A DNA stretch of 64,000 nucleotides from QHXQ01 sp045807745 (GTDB lineage Bacteria > Acidobacteriota > Blastocatellia > Pyrinomonadales > Pyrinomonadaceae). Position 1 is the first letter of the stretch. The number at the start of each line of letters is the position of its first letter. The DNA is taken from positions 1 to 64,000 of the forward strand of contig JBJMGT010000043.1 in assembly GCA_045807745.1 (NCBI GenBank). Direction: 5' to 3'. Shown here one piece after another: positions 35,301 to 42,669 of the stretch. Position numbers and translations under genes: made by a program. The notes beneath the pieces were generated by a model. The model ran no database searches. It was given only the letters and a program-made list of their open reading frames with translations, and was not told the DNA's origin.

Positions 35301-35548
35301 TCGGCGCGCATGGCCATAGCGCGCACGCGATCATCCGGCGCGATTAGTTCTAGGCGCAGGCGCGCGTTGATGGTCTGGCCCGAGTTGTTCTCGACGGCGA
35401 GAAGGATGCGGGTCTGCGCGTCGGCAAAGAGAATCTGTGTGGCTGTTTCGTTGACGCTGAGCGTGTTGCCACCGGCGGCGACAAACCGGACGGCGCAAGC
35501 GAGACACACTAATAGACAGAGTAGAAGGGCGAGCCATCTACGGCGCAT
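29387..35548 (-). CDS. Alpha-2-macroglobulin-family protein fused to GspG-like segments and an Oar-like regulatory domain
   Basis: A 2053-residue protein with a signal peptide (LALLLCLLVCLACAVRFVAA). The first 800 residues are MG-type beta domains (DKPLYQPGQTLHVRALVFDP, DKALYRPGEPVKVVI). At about 865, 960 and 1050 come three segments of the type DPWGTPFRARF...SAGADKRFDTTDDF, resembling the C-terminal part of type II secretion pseudopilins. At about 1149 starts a carboxypeptidase-regulatory domain (GTVTDPNGAVVPGATIEATH), continuing as a TonB-receptor-like segment (AETVEVTAG...QVIDLPLAERNAR). The A2M/thioester-domain half follows, with the thioester motif GCAEQ near 1513 and a C-terminal receptor-binding-like domain. 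Bacterial A2Ms trap proteases in the periplasm. The inserted modules are not standard for the family. Confidence 0.88.
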   Translation of the reverse strand: MRRRWLALLLCLLVCLACAVRFVAAGGNTLSVNETATQILFADAQTRILLAVENNSGQTINARLRLELIAPDDRVRAMAMRAEQIKPGASALTVPLAPALLNTLTEDERKLLMWYRLRYQITEATNRADAPVLTEGIVSVSRLRAPDIFELHVAAPRNAREGQPLRARVRALHPLTAQPATGVRVAGAFTFDGADGDDVVLKAAGLTDADGYALLDFSVPRAVDDDEGELKITARRGDFAQAAESDIEFAHRAQILITTDKPLYQPGQTLHVRALVFDPAQHALADTEALLTVSDPVGTDVFRAPLKTSRFGVASVDWPLPDDTRLGDYQLKVEIEDGGYEDSDASASVRISRYELPNFVVNVKPDRAYYLPTQDADVEVRADYLFGEPVKRGHVRVVRETERTWNYREQKWDVDEGDKYEGDTDDAGRFVAHVKLADDHKDFADESYNRFRDLTYAAYYTDPTTNRTEQRRFDLRLTREPIHIYVIEGQERPANNLPFEFYVSTSYADGTPATCTVAVSKPATDEAQTTQGTTRAQATLRTVQTNQYGVAKVTGLMLPPRREQDNNRVELQFAARDEKGSTGRHTEEFYPTDETVVRVNTDKALYRPGEPVKVVITANVPELKVVVDVARDYVVLRSELIELHDGRATVMLPYTPDMRDEITIAAFSFAHRDETDDDYAAGWRTVLFPRNRDLQLDVQMNKEKYRPGEDAHASVHVRGADGRAAASALGIVIYDRAVEERARTDGEFGANSYYNLYRYWHGTDSVAGIARGDLNHIDLTKPLPAGLDLVAEMLLRADSIDAKLFSGFALVKDEQAVFDKLVTAQLAALSQTLEGQYKAQAVYPANEQGLRRLLFAGGVEFDALRDPWGTPFRARFSVERETDVLDILSAGADKRFDTTDDFTALRLTRPYFRFTGEAINRAVARYHTRTGSYIRDAVTLKNELTREGLDFDALRDPWGQPYRLRFDAANTKFLVNVESSGPDQKLNADNDPKSDDFRLWSAQIDYSTDLRAQLDAALARYYAATARFPQDRTEFDAALARAGESVNILADPWGHPFYVTFRQDARYADRVSVQTYAQYGEQLKDKTEITPVTQSVKHIDLRSAGPDGQEGTWDDFDVATFWRIITEQAAQDKTPRLVTTPVQFRGASGALTGTVTDPNGAVVPGATIEATHKLTATVFRATSDDDGKFLLRNLPAGFYDVRFSSSGFKDAVIVNVPVRSSSLTQINAMLEVGNIAETVEVTAGNAGLLNTSTASVGAIVSRQVIDLPLAERNARKLLLLRPGATSSDSEQTATPRLREYFPETLLWQPSLETDRTGRAQVDFKLADNITTWKLSVFGSTETGEVGATEREIRAFQPFFIEHDPPRVLTEGDEIMLPVVLRNYLAHAQQVSVRIKPADWFTLLTAPERRAEVPAGDAARELFGFRAISSVKDGKQRVTAIGADASDAIEKPVNVHPDGEEIAQSSMQLFDTAGLIETNVPANMIPRSARAELKVYPNLMTHVIESVEAIMTRPHGCAEQTISSTYPSLLVLRHYRRLHGDDAPLPPVGVKAKKYLRAGYERLLSYRAPGGGFSYWGRGEADLALTAYAMRFLEDAHELIEVDDDVLQAARTWLVGQQQRDGSWLAYEWDKQQPGRRTLLLTAYIARVLARHRDEAPQDSKAQAQQPTPTPAQTTSKDPARAPQPPALQRALDYLAPHVTEIDEPYFIAAYTLAAIDAGAPPANIAKATERLRALAKDEAGSAYWALETNTPFYGWGLAGRIETTALAVQALMQTNTDAQLTDRGLLFLLRNKDAQGVWLSTQATVNVLDALVALSPARDAEMKNTNVVSASRPATEPAEVFVNAQRAGTIELPTDERLDSPLTLDLTRFVAPGQNRVEIKRTHGTRKAFAQVVTTYYVPWSKPAGEATHHATPEAASALRLKVSFDKTSAGAGEEIACRVEAERIGFHGYGMILAEVGLPPGADVDRASLERALKESGWEFSSYDVLPDRLVAYLWPRAGGTRFTFTFRPRYGLKAETAPSLLYDYYNPEARAVLAPTRFNVIERARVEQAKQ

Positions 35549-35673
35549 TGGGCTACCTCCGAACTTGGCGCTGTGATGCCAATCTGTTCGCGCAGGGTTT
35601 CCACGCGGTGGGAAATTATTTTCGGGCGCGGGAGTTGAATGATGATTGTATGGTTGAGTCTTGGGTTAATTAT

Positions 35674-35770
35674 TGTTCACCGCCGCAGACGCAGAGAACG
35701 CAGAGATAGCGCAGAGAGTCGTATGTCTTTCTCTGCGCCCCCTCTGCGTTCTCTGCGTCTCTGCGGTGAA
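35674..35770. repeat. Heptamer-type inverted repeat (CGCAGAGA family)
   Basis: The left arm TTCACCGCCGCAGACGCAGA continues with GAACGCAGAG. The right arm runs CTCTGCGTTCTCTGCGTCTC and TGCGGTGAAC. The heptamer unit is GCAGAGA. It lies between the A2M start and the sigma-factor gene, so it is upstream of both. Confidence 0.85.
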
Positions 35771-35941
35771 CATCGCCGTCATTACATTCAATCACCGAAG
35801 AAAATTATCATTAAGCACAACGCGCTCGTACAACCTCGCCGACCCGCAATTGCTTCCAAGCGGCAACACGAGCGGGAAGCAGTGGCCGAAAAAAATTCTC
35901 CTCCCCAGCGTATCCTTCCCCGCCGTCGCGGTAATACCTCT

Positions 35942-36565
35942 GTGAGCAAGCCCGTGGGGCCGGAAACGAGCCGAAGCAGGTTGCCTGATCGCACGACAGA
36001 TGAAGCGCTCTTAGCGCGCGCGGCGCAAGGCGAAGAGGCCGCGTTCCTCGCGCTCTACGAACGCTACCGCGACGCGATCTATCGCTTCGCCTATCGCCTG
36101 CTCGGCTCGGCCGCGCTCGCCGAAGACGTCACGCACGACTGTTTTCTCGGTCTGCTCAAACGACCCGAAGGTTTTGATCCGGCGCGGGCCTCTCTGCGCA
36201 CGTACCTCTACGCGGCAGCGCGCAACTTGGCGCACAAGCAGTTTCGCCGTCCGCGCACGGAGGTCGCGCTCGCTGAGTTGCACGATGAACCGGAGGCGGC
36301 CGAGACGCAACAGCCCTTACGGCAACTGCTCGCGGCCGAGTTGGGCGAAGCGATCAAGCGCGCGGTCTGTAGTCTGCCGCCGCCGCAACGCGAGGCGTTG
36401 GTGTTGTTTGAGTATGAAGAGTTGAGTCTCGCCGAGATCGCAGACGTGGTCGGCGCGGACGTGGGCGCGGTCAAGGCGCGACTGGCGCGGGCGCGCGAGA
36501 ATTTGCGCCGGCAGCTTGCGCCGTACTTGGCGGGCGACGCAAACGCGCGAGGATTGCAGTCATGA
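35942..36565 (+). CDS. RNA polymerase sigma-70 family (ECF-like) sigma factor
   Basis: About 207 residues from a GTG at 35942. The frame is open further up, but the upstream part runs through a heptamer repeat and looks non-coding, so the start is uncertain. Region 2 is visible (FLALYERYRDAIYRFAYRLL, LAEDVTHDCFLGLLKRP) and so is region 4 (LPPPQREALVLFEYEELSLA, IADVVGADVGAVKARLARA). It would direct RNA polymerase to a specific promoter set. Its stop overlaps the start of the next gene (ATGA), which encodes a membrane protein with a cytosolic zinc ribbon, the usual place of an anti-sigma gene. Confidence 0.88.
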   Translation: MSKPVGPETSRSRLPDRTTDEALLARAAQGEEAAFLALYERYRDAIYRFAYRLLGSAALAEDVTHDCFLGLLKRPEGFDPARASLRTYLYAAARNLAHKQFRRPRTEVALAELHDEPEAAETQQPLRQLLAAELGEAIKRAVCSLPPPQREALVLFEYEELSLAEIADVVGADVGAVKARLARARENLRRQLAPYLAGDANARGLQS

Positions 36566-38064
36566 TGAGCGAAGAGCAGGCGTTGAAATTGTTGCTCGCG
36601 GGCTGGCGTGCGCCGGCCGCGCCCGACGCGCTGCGCCTGCGCGTGGTCAATTCATATCGCCGGCAGTTAAGCCGGCGCGCTGTAGCAGCAGAGGAGGGGG
36701 AAGAGATGAAGCGCTGTCCGATGTGCCGCGAAGAGTTCGCGGTGAAATTCCGTTTCTGCCCAGTCGATGGGCTGCCGCTCGTGGCGGGCACGCCCGACGC
36801 TTTGGCGGTGGTGTTCGCCGAGACGCAGTTAGAGCAGACGAGCGAACAGGCCCACGCGCTCAATTCGTTGCGCAGCGATGTGTTCGATCTCGCCGATGAG
36901 CACGACGGCAGTTTGCCGCCTACGCCCACTATCATCGCCGCGCCCGCGCAAGTACGCGCTGAGTATCACCTGACGATACTCGCTGAAGCGGGCTTGTGTG
37001 CGCGTCTGACGACGGAGGTGCGTGCAGTCGCAGCCGAGTCGCAGTTGACTTGGCCGGAATTGAAACGCGACCCGGCAAGCTTCGCGCGGCGGACTATCGC
37101 CGGCTACAGTCTCGCGTTGCGCCGTCTGTTCGCGCAGGAGAACGTCGCTTACGGTCTCGTCACCGCCTTCGTCCTCGTTTTAACACTCGTGGGTGCGGTC
37201 GTCGCGCTTGAGCAATATCACAAGACACACCCGACGGCTGTTGCACGCACCGACGAAGAGTATGATCTGATCGGTATGATCAACTCAGTGCCGAATGAGC
37301 CGAAGCACGAGGAAGGGCCGGCCGGGATGGCTGCGCGCGGCACGGGCGGCGGCTCGTTGCAGAATAAGGAGCGACCGGGTGGCGGTGGGAGCGGTGGGCG
37401 GCACGAAACGTTGCCGGCGAGTCAAGGCATACTGCCACCGGGCAGTCTTCAGCCGCCGATCTTAGCGCCCGACCCGAAGCCGCCGGTTATACAAAACCCG
37501 AATCTACCGGTGCAGACGACGCTGCAAGCCGATCCAGTATTGTTCCCACCAGACCCGCGCGCTATGCCATATGGCGATCCGAAGTCGCAAGCGAAAGAGT
37601 TGTCTTCCGGCCCCGGCGACGGCAATGGCATTGGCGACAGTCATGGTGCGGGCGTTGGTACGGGCAACGGTAACGGCTATGGTTCCGGCGAAGATTGGAA
37701 CACGGGCGGCGGGTCGCCGAAACTCGGCAGCAACGGCCCAGGTTGTTGCGGCGGTACAACGACGGACTATAGCAAAACGTTCAGCATAAAGGATGTGACG
37801 AAACGCGCTGTGATTACAGCGAAACCAACGCCAGACTTTACGGAAGAGGCGCGCAAGAATGGTGTGACCGGCGAGGTGCTATTGCGGCTGGTCTTAACGT
37901 CGAGCGGGACGGTGACGGGCATTCAACCTGTGAAGCGGCTGCCCGATGGGTTGACGGAGAAGGCGATTGAGGCGGCGAAGCGTATCCAGTTCATCCCAGC
38001 GGAGAAGGATGGACATAGGGTGTCGCAGTACGTCGTCATCTCTTACAACTTCAATATCTATTGA
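36562..38064 (+). CDS. Zinc-ribbon/TonB-C membrane protein, possibly an anti-sigma-type partner
   Basis: A 500-residue protein whose ATG overlaps the sigma-factor stop by 4 bases. The short helical N-terminus (EEQALKLLLAGW) is followed by a zinc ribbon at about 50-75 (CPMCREEFAVKFRFCPVDG) and a membrane helix at about 205 (LVTAFVLVLTLVGAVVALEQ). Next comes a glycine/proline-rich periplasmic stretch with GNGNGYGSG runs, and finally a TonB C-terminal domain (PTPDFTEEARKNGVTGEVLL, KAIEAAKRIQFIPAEKDG). TonB-C domains couple to outer-membrane partners; here the cytosolic part lies beside a sigma factor. The role as anti-sigma or signal transducer is inferred from the overlap. Confidence 0.8.
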   Translation: MMSEEQALKLLLAGWRAPAAPDALRLRVVNSYRRQLSRRAVAAEEGEEMKRCPMCREEFAVKFRFCPVDGLPLVAGTPDALAVVFAETQLEQTSEQAHALNSLRSDVFDLADEHDGSLPPTPTIIAAPAQVRAEYHLTILAEAGLCARLTTEVRAVAAESQLTWPELKRDPASFARRTIAGYSLALRRLFAQENVAYGLVTAFVLVLTLVGAVVALEQYHKTHPTAVARTDEEYDLIGMINSVPNEPKHEEGPAGMAARGTGGGSLQNKERPGGGGSGGRHETLPASQGILPPGSLQPPILAPDPKPPVIQNPNLPVQTTLQADPVLFPPDPRAMPYGDPKSQAKELSSGPGDGNGIGDSHGAGVGTGNGNGYGSGEDWNTGGGSPKLGSNGPGCCGGTTTDYSKTFSIKDVTKRAVITAKPTPDFTEEARKNGVTGEVLLRLVLTSSGTVTGIQPVKRLPDGLTEKAIEAAKRIQFIPAEKDGHRVSQYVVISYNFNIY

Positions 38065-38086
38065 GCACGACCGGCGGTTGCGTGCG

Positions 38087-38127
38087 AAGGCTCATGCAAG
38101 CTGCGGCTAGCATGAGCCTTGCTGTTT
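38087..38127 (+). terminator. Intrinsic terminator after the TonB-C gene
   Basis: The stem AAGGCTCATGC/GCATGAGCCTT (11 bp, 12-base loop) is followed by GCTGTTTTC. It lies 22 bases after the stop codon. Confidence 0.8.
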
Positions 38128-38226
38128 TCAGCCAGCCATGACCGGCGGCGCGTGGTCGGTTATACTCCCTTGCGTCTTAACGCGCGCCCTAGCCGCGCGT
38201 ATGCTCGGCGGAAGGGGAACTTGCAC

Positions 38227-39453
38227 GTGACCGACGCGCCGCAAACAGCACCGACCATCGTCTGCCTCGCCAGCTTTTTCAAAGGCATAGATTTTTTGCG
38301 CGAGGCGAAGCGGCAACAGGCGCGCGTCGTGCTCATCACGAAAGAGAAGTGGCGGCACGAGGACTGGCCGCACGACAGCCTCGACGAGTTTATCGTGTTG
38401 CCGCAGACGGCCGGCCCCGACGACTTCAATCATGCCGTCACACAGATTGCGCGCCAGCACAAGGTCGCCCGCGTCGTCGCGCTCGAAGAGTACGATGTGA
38501 TCACGACCGCGCACATACGCGAGCACCTGCGCTTGCCCGGTCTCGACGGCACGACTGCGCGCCGCTTTCGCGACAAGCTGGCGATGCGCGAAGTGGCGCA
38601 CGCCGCCGACATACGCGTCCCCGAATTCGTCCATGCGCTCAACTACGAGGCGGTGCAGCGCTACATGGAGCGCGTGCCGCCGCCTTGGGTGCTCAAGCCG
38701 CGCACGGATGTCTCCGCCATCGGCATCCGTAAACTGCACGACACGGAACAGGTCTGGCGTGCGTTTGATGAACTAGACGCGCGCGAGCGGCTGCACGAGC
38801 GCTCGCCATATTATTTGCTCGAACGCTTCGTGCCCGGCGATGTCTTTCACGTCGATGCGCTGGTCTGGAACGGCGCGGTGATCTTCGCGGGCGTCAACTG
38901 CTATGGTCGCCCGCCGATGAACGTCGCGCACGAAGGCGGCGTCTTCCTCTCCTACACGATTGCCTACGACGCGCCGGAACGGGCGGAACTGCTCCAACTC
39001 AATCAGACGGTCATCAGCGCGTTAGGGCTGAGACGCGGCGCGACCCACGCAGAATTTATCCGCAGTGCCGCCGACGGTCAGTTCTACTTTCTCGAAATCG
39101 CCGCGCGCGTCGGCGGCGCGTACATCGCCGAGACACACGAAGCCGCGACCGGTCTCAACCTCTGGCGCGAATGGGCCAAACTTGAACTGGCCGACGCGAC
39201 GCATCCTTACGAATTACCGCCGCAGCATCAAGACTACGCCGGCATCGCGCTCTCGCTCGCCCGGCAGGAATGGCCCGACACCTCCACCTTCAACGATCCG
39301 GAGATCGCTTACCGCGTGCGCAAACGCCATCACGTCGGTCTCGTCGTTCGTGCGCCCGAACAGCAGCGCGTGCGTGCTCTGCTCGACGATTACGCGCGCC
39401 GCTTCATCGCAGACTTCAACGCAGTCGCACCGCCCCTCGAACGGCCAGAGTAA
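38227..39453 (+). CDS. ATP-grasp domain protein (paralogue A)
   Basis: About 408 residues from a GTG at 38227, with GGAAGGGG about 9 bases upstream; a TTG two codons earlier is possible. It has an N-terminal Rossmann-like domain (TIVCLASFFKGIDFLREAKR) and an ATP-grasp fold with the lysine-containing strand PPWVLKPRTDVSAIGIRKL. The acid-rich ATP/Mg2+ strands are YYLLERFVPGDVFHVDALVW and FYFLEIAARVGGAYI. ATP-grasp enzymes ligate carboxylates to amines or thiols through acyl-phosphates; the substrates are not evident. A paralogue lies convergently at 39544-40764, separated by a perfect 34-bp hairpin. Confidence 0.85.
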   Translation: MTDAPQTAPTIVCLASFFKGIDFLREAKRQQARVVLITKEKWRHEDWPHDSLDEFIVLPQTAGPDDFNHAVTQIARQHKVARVVALEEYDVITTAHIREHLRLPGLDGTTARRFRDKLAMREVAHAADIRVPEFVHALNYEAVQRYMERVPPPWVLKPRTDVSAIGIRKLHDTEQVWRAFDELDARERLHERSPYYLLERFVPGDVFHVDALVWNGAVIFAGVNCYGRPPMNVAHEGGVFLSYTIAYDAPERAELLQLNQTVISALGLRRGATHAEFIRSAADGQFYFLEIAARVGGAYIAETHEAATGLNLWREWAKLELADATHPYELPPQHQDYAGIALSLARQEWPDTSTFNDPEIAYRVRKRHHVGLVVRAPEQQRVRALLDDYARRFIADFNAVAPPLERPE

Positions 39454-39457
39454 GAAT

Positions 39458-39535
39458 AGTGACGAGTGCCAAGTGGCGAGTGCCGAGTTAAGGAATTATC
39501 TTTAACTCGGCACTCGCCACTTGGCACTCGTCACT
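39458..39535. terminator. Perfect 34-bp inverted repeat between convergent ATP-grasp genes
   Basis: The left arm AGTGACGAGTGCCAAGTGGC continues to GAGTTAA (39458-39491). The right arm is its exact reverse complement (39502-39535), with a 10-base loop. The arm is made of heptamer repeats (GAGTGCC/GAGTGGC). It can serve both convergent genes as a bidirectional terminator, although T-runs are short. Confidence 0.8.
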
Positions 39536-39543
39536 GCTTTTTA

Positions 39544-40764
39544 TCAGCTTGATGGGCGCGCGGCCGGGGGGAGCACGGCGCTGAAGTCGCGTTGGAAGCG
39601 GGCGCTGTAATCGGCGATGAGTTGATCGATCCGGCGCGGGTCGTGCGAGCGGACGATAAGACCGACGTGCGCGGGTTTCTTCATGCGCCAGACGATCTCG
39701 CTGTCGTTGTAATCGGAAGTGTCGGGCCACTCTTCGCGCGCGAGCGAGACCAGCAGCCCGGCGTGGTCGGCGCGTGCGAGCGGCGCGTGATATGGTTGCT
39801 TGCCGCCCGCGACTTCGATCTTGGCCCACTCGGCCCACAAGTTGATGCCGGTCGCCGCTTCGATCAACTCCACGATGTTCGCGCCGCCGACGCGGGCCGC
39901 CGTCTCCAGAAAATATAGCTCGCCGTCCTGATGACTCCCGATGAACTCCGTGTGGGCGACGCCGCGCGGGAGTTTCAGCGCGCGGAGCACGGCCCGGTTG
40001 GCCGCCTGCAAAGCTTGCTCCTGAGCCGTGCCGCGCGGGAGCGTGCGTGTGGTGAAGATGCCGCCGCCGTGCGCCACGTCGAGCGGCGGCGCGCCGTAGC
40101 GGTTGGCGATGGAGAACTGTATGTCGCCGTCGTAGACGATTGAGTCCACGTGATAGATGTCGCCGGGGATGTAGCGTTCGAGCAGGTGGAAGGACTGTCG
40201 GTCGCCTAAAGTTTCTAACGCGGGCCACAACTCGTCGGGCGTGTTGAGCTTGCGTATGCCGGTGGCGGACGCCTCGAAGCGCGGCTTCAAGAGCCAAGGC
40301 GCAGGGACGCGCGCCATGTATTCGCGCAAGCGTTCGTGATTGAGCACGTGGACGAAATCGGGCACGCGTATGCCCGCTTCCTGCGCCTGCATGCGCATGG
40401 CGAGCTTGTCGCGGAAGTAGCGCGTCGTGGTCTCGCCAAGTCCGGGCACGCGCAGATGCTCGCGCAGAGCGGCGGCCTTTTCGAGATCGAAATCGTCGAG
40501 CGGGACGATGCGGTCGATCTGTTCGGTGCGCGCGACATAGCTGACGCTCTTGATCACGTCGGCCATCTGCCACACCTTGTCCACGTCGGGCATGTAGAAA
40601 ATTTCGTCGAGGCTCGCGCGCGGCCAGTCGGCTTTGTCTTTGAGACTGAGCGAGGTGAGTAGCAGCACGCGACAGCCCTGGCGCTTGCACTCGCGCATGA
40701 ACTCTTGGCCCTTCTCGTAGCTCGCGATGCAGAGGACGGTGAGCGTGTGGGCATTGTTCGTCAT
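39544..40764 (-). CDS. ATP-grasp domain protein (paralogue B)
   Basis: A 406-residue protein paralogous to the 38227-39453 gene over its full length. The matching blocks are TVLCIASYEKGQEFMRECKR, APWLLKPRFEASATGIRKL, HLLERYIPGDIYHVDSIVYD and LYFLETAARVGGANIVELIE, then EEWPDTSDYNDSEIVWRMKK. It is soluble. The pairing suggests duplication followed by inversion, or two enzymes that act on related substrates in one pathway. A family member acting in peptide-like ligation is plausible but unproven. Confidence 0.85.
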   Translation of the reverse strand: MTNNAHTLTVLCIASYEKGQEFMRECKRQGCRVLLLTSLSLKDKADWPRASLDEIFYMPDVDKVWQMADVIKSVSYVARTEQIDRIVPLDDFDLEKAAALREHLRVPGLGETTTRYFRDKLAMRMQAQEAGIRVPDFVHVLNHERLREYMARVPAPWLLKPRFEASATGIRKLNTPDELWPALETLGDRQSFHLLERYIPGDIYHVDSIVYDGDIQFSIANRYGAPPLDVAHGGGIFTTRTLPRGTAQEQALQAANRAVLRALKLPRGVAHTEFIGSHQDGELYFLETAARVGGANIVELIEAATGINLWAEWAKIEVAGGKQPYHAPLARADHAGLLVSLAREEWPDTSDYNDSEIVWRMKKPAHVGLIVRSHDPRRIDQLIADYSARFQRDFSAVLPPAARPSS

Positions 40765-40802
40765 GTAGGTTCGCTCCCAAGAAGCTGTTAGCTATCAACT
40801 GC

Positions 40803-41150
40803 TCACTGCCAGAAATCACTGGTAATGATACGGCGCGCTTCGGCGAGGGTCAGCTCGCCCTGCGCCAGTTTGTAGGCGATAGTGTCCTCGTAGTCGCCGC
40901 GCCCGGCCGTCGTGCGCAGGGCCGCCTGTGCGGGCGTGAAACCGGCCTGCTCCAAATCGCGCGCGTGACGCGCACGGAAGCAGCGCGCGGCGAGCCACTC
41001 GGCAATCTCCTCCGCATCGTCAAAACCGGCGGCAAGCCAATCATACGCGACCGACTCAGGCGGTGCGCCGGCAAGTGCAGCCTCGCCGTATTGCGCCAGC
41101 ACCGCAGCGACGCGCCGCAGCAAGGCGCTTTGATCTTCATCAACCGACAT
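40803..41150 (-). CDS. Small hypothetical protein
   Basis: A 115-residue protein from the ATG at 41150, chosen over a TTG three codons upstream. It is helical and acidic (YDWLAAGFDDAEEIAEWLAA, DYEDTIAYKLAQGELTLAEA) and has one cysteine. It ends 38 bases before the start of ATP-grasp paralogue B on the same strand, so cotranscription is likely. I recognise no family. Confidence 0.6.
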   Translation of the reverse strand: MSVDEDQSALLRRVAAVLAQYGEAALAGAPPESVAYDWLAAGFDDAEEIAEWLAARCFRARHARDLEQAGFTPAQAALRTTAGRGDYEDTIAYKLAQGELTLAEARRIITSDFWQ

Positions 41151-41299
41151 GGCGGCCAAACTCCACTGCGAGCGATTTCGGGGCTGCTAATCTATAGCGT
41201 CGGTCGCTTCGTTGCCAAGTGCGCGAGGGCGCTTTCCTTCAAGCGCACACGGTAGTAGCATTGCGCTTGAGCAGCAACGAACGCTGCTTTGCATTGGCC

Positions 41300-41938
41300 A
41301 TGAGTTTAATCACTGTCGCCATCGGTGGCTTCACGTCGAACGCGGGCAAGACGACGCTCGTGTGCGAGTTGCTGCGCCGTTTGCCCGGCTGGGAAGCGAT
41401 CAAGCAGACGCGCGGGCACTATCGCTCGTGCGGCAAAGACCCGCACGCGTGCTGCGTCAGCCACCTGCTCGGCGACGCGCCGGTGCTGCGTTCAGGGCGC
41501 GCGGAGACTTACGCGTTGGGTAAGGACACAGGGCGCTACTGGGACGCGGGCGCGGCGAACGTACACTGGCTCATCGCCACCGACAAACAGGTGGCCGCGG
41601 GGATCAGGCAGGCGTTGGAGCGGGTGCGCGCCAGCGGCGTGTTTGTCGAGGGCAATAGCTTTCAGTCACACGTGCAAGTCGATTTCGCGATTATGGTTGT
41701 GCCGCAGGTCATCAAGCAGATCAAGCCGACGGCGCGCCGCGCGCTCGCACGTTGCGACGCGCTTTATCTGTTCACGGAAGCAACGGACGACGAAGCGGCG
41801 GCGCGGGCACGGTTTGCGGCGTGGTACATGAGCGCACCTGACGGTGCTTTGTTACAACGGATTCCCGCATACACGCACTCTGAGTTGCCGGCGTTGCTGA
41901 CGCGCATGCTGGCGGCGCAGGCAGCAGTCTTAGTTTAA
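41300..41938 (+). CDS. MobB-like P-loop NTPase
   Basis: A 212-residue protein from the ATG at 41300; an upstream in-frame start at 41219 has no support. SLITVAIGGFTSNAGKTTLV is a Walker A loop at the very N-terminus, as in MobB and related nucleotide-binding proteins. A cysteine cluster follows (RSCGKDPHACCVSHL) and then IATDKQVAAGIRQALERV and VFVEGNSF. MobB family members help make molybdopterin-guanine dinucleotide. A MOSC gene lies 240 bases downstream, which fits molybdenum-cofactor biology. The cysteine cluster is atypical and might bind metal. Confidence 0.65.
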   Translation: MSLITVAIGGFTSNAGKTTLVCELLRRLPGWEAIKQTRGHYRSCGKDPHACCVSHLLGDAPVLRSGRAETYALGKDTGRYWDAGAANVHWLIATDKQVAAGIRQALERVRASGVFVEGNSFQSHVQVDFAIMVVPQVIKQIKPTARRALARCDALYLFTEATDDEAAARARFAAWYMSAPDGALLQRIPAYTHSELPALLTRMLAAQAAVLV

Positions 41939-41967
41939 TTACACAGTCGAGCTAACAGGAGGGTTGC

Positions 41968-42150
41968 ATGTCAGACAAAGATCGACAGAAGAAGGACGGC
42001 GGGCGCAAAGATAAACAGAACAAACACATGCGCGATGCGACGAGCGCGCGCAAAGCGGGCGGCAAGTCGATGGAACTGCCGAAGGATAAATCGAACCTCG
42101 GCGACAAGCCCGAACCGAAAGTGCGTGGCACGCGCGGGCGTTCGCAATAA
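41968..42150 (+). CDS. Small highly charged hydrophilic protein
   Basis: A 60-residue protein with AGGAGG 7 bases before its ATG. It is almost wholly charged or polar (KDRQKKDGGRKDKQNKHMRD) with no hydrophobic core, so it is probably disordered. It is colinear with the P-loop and MOSC genes, 29 and 27 bases away. I recognise no family. The strong ribosome-binding site argues that it is expressed. Confidence 0.6.
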   Translation: MSDKDRQKKDGGRKDKQNKHMRDATSARKAGGKSMELPKDKSNLGDKPEPKVRGTRGRSQ

Positions 42151-42177
42151 CGAAGTGGACTGACTAATTCCCCCTTT

Positions 42178-42666
42178 ATGCAAGGCTACATACATCAACT
42201 GAATTGCTCTGACGGCGGCGTGCCGAAGCGCCCCGTCGCGGGTGCGGAATTGACGCCGACCGGCCTCGTCGGCGACCGGCAGGCGCACCCCGGCATTCAC
42301 GGCGGGCCGGAGCGTGCACTCTGTCTCTATGCGCTCGAACGCATCGTGACGTTGCAGCGGGAAGGCCACCCGATCTATCCCGGCTCGGTCGGCGAGAATG
42401 TCACCATCGCCGGTCTCGACTGGACGAGCCTGGCGCCCGGCACGCGCCTCGCGCTCGGCGACGAGGTCGTCATAGAGATCACCAAGCCGGCCAACCCTTG
42501 CAACTCGCTTGTCGATTCGTTCATCGACGGCGAGTTCAAACGCATCGCGCAGAAACTGCACCCCGGCGAGTCGCGCCTCTACGCGCGCGTGCTACGGACG
42601 GGCCGGCTCGCCCCCGGCCAACCTGTGCGCGTGCTGTCGAACGGCGCGGCGCATGAAGGAGCTTAG
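42178..42666 (+). CDS. MOSC-domain protein
   Basis: A 162-residue protein. VGDRQAHPGIHGGPERALCL, YPGSVGENVTI and ITKPANPCNSL match the MOSC beta-barrel, with the conserved cysteine in the last block. MOSC proteins handle sulphur and bind molybdenum cofactor, acting as sulphur-carrier or reductase-associated domains. The ATG lies 27 bases after the preceding stop. The gene is followed 3 bases later by the nicotinamidase gene, which suggests translational coupling. Confidence 0.9.
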   Translation: MQGYIHQLNCSDGGVPKRPVAGAELTPTGLVGDRQAHPGIHGGPERALCLYALERIVTLQREGHPIYPGSVGENVTIAGLDWTSLAPGTRLALGDEVVIEITKPANPCNSLVDSFIDGEFKRIAQKLHPGESRLYARVLRTGRLAPGQPVRVLSNGAAHEGA

Positions 42667-42669
42667 CCT

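Noticed and set aside
29390..35576. Many long plus-strand frames across the A2M gene
   Set aside because: They are shadows in a high-GC gene: arginine-rich, no domain signals, and inconsistent with the strong coding pattern of the minus strand.
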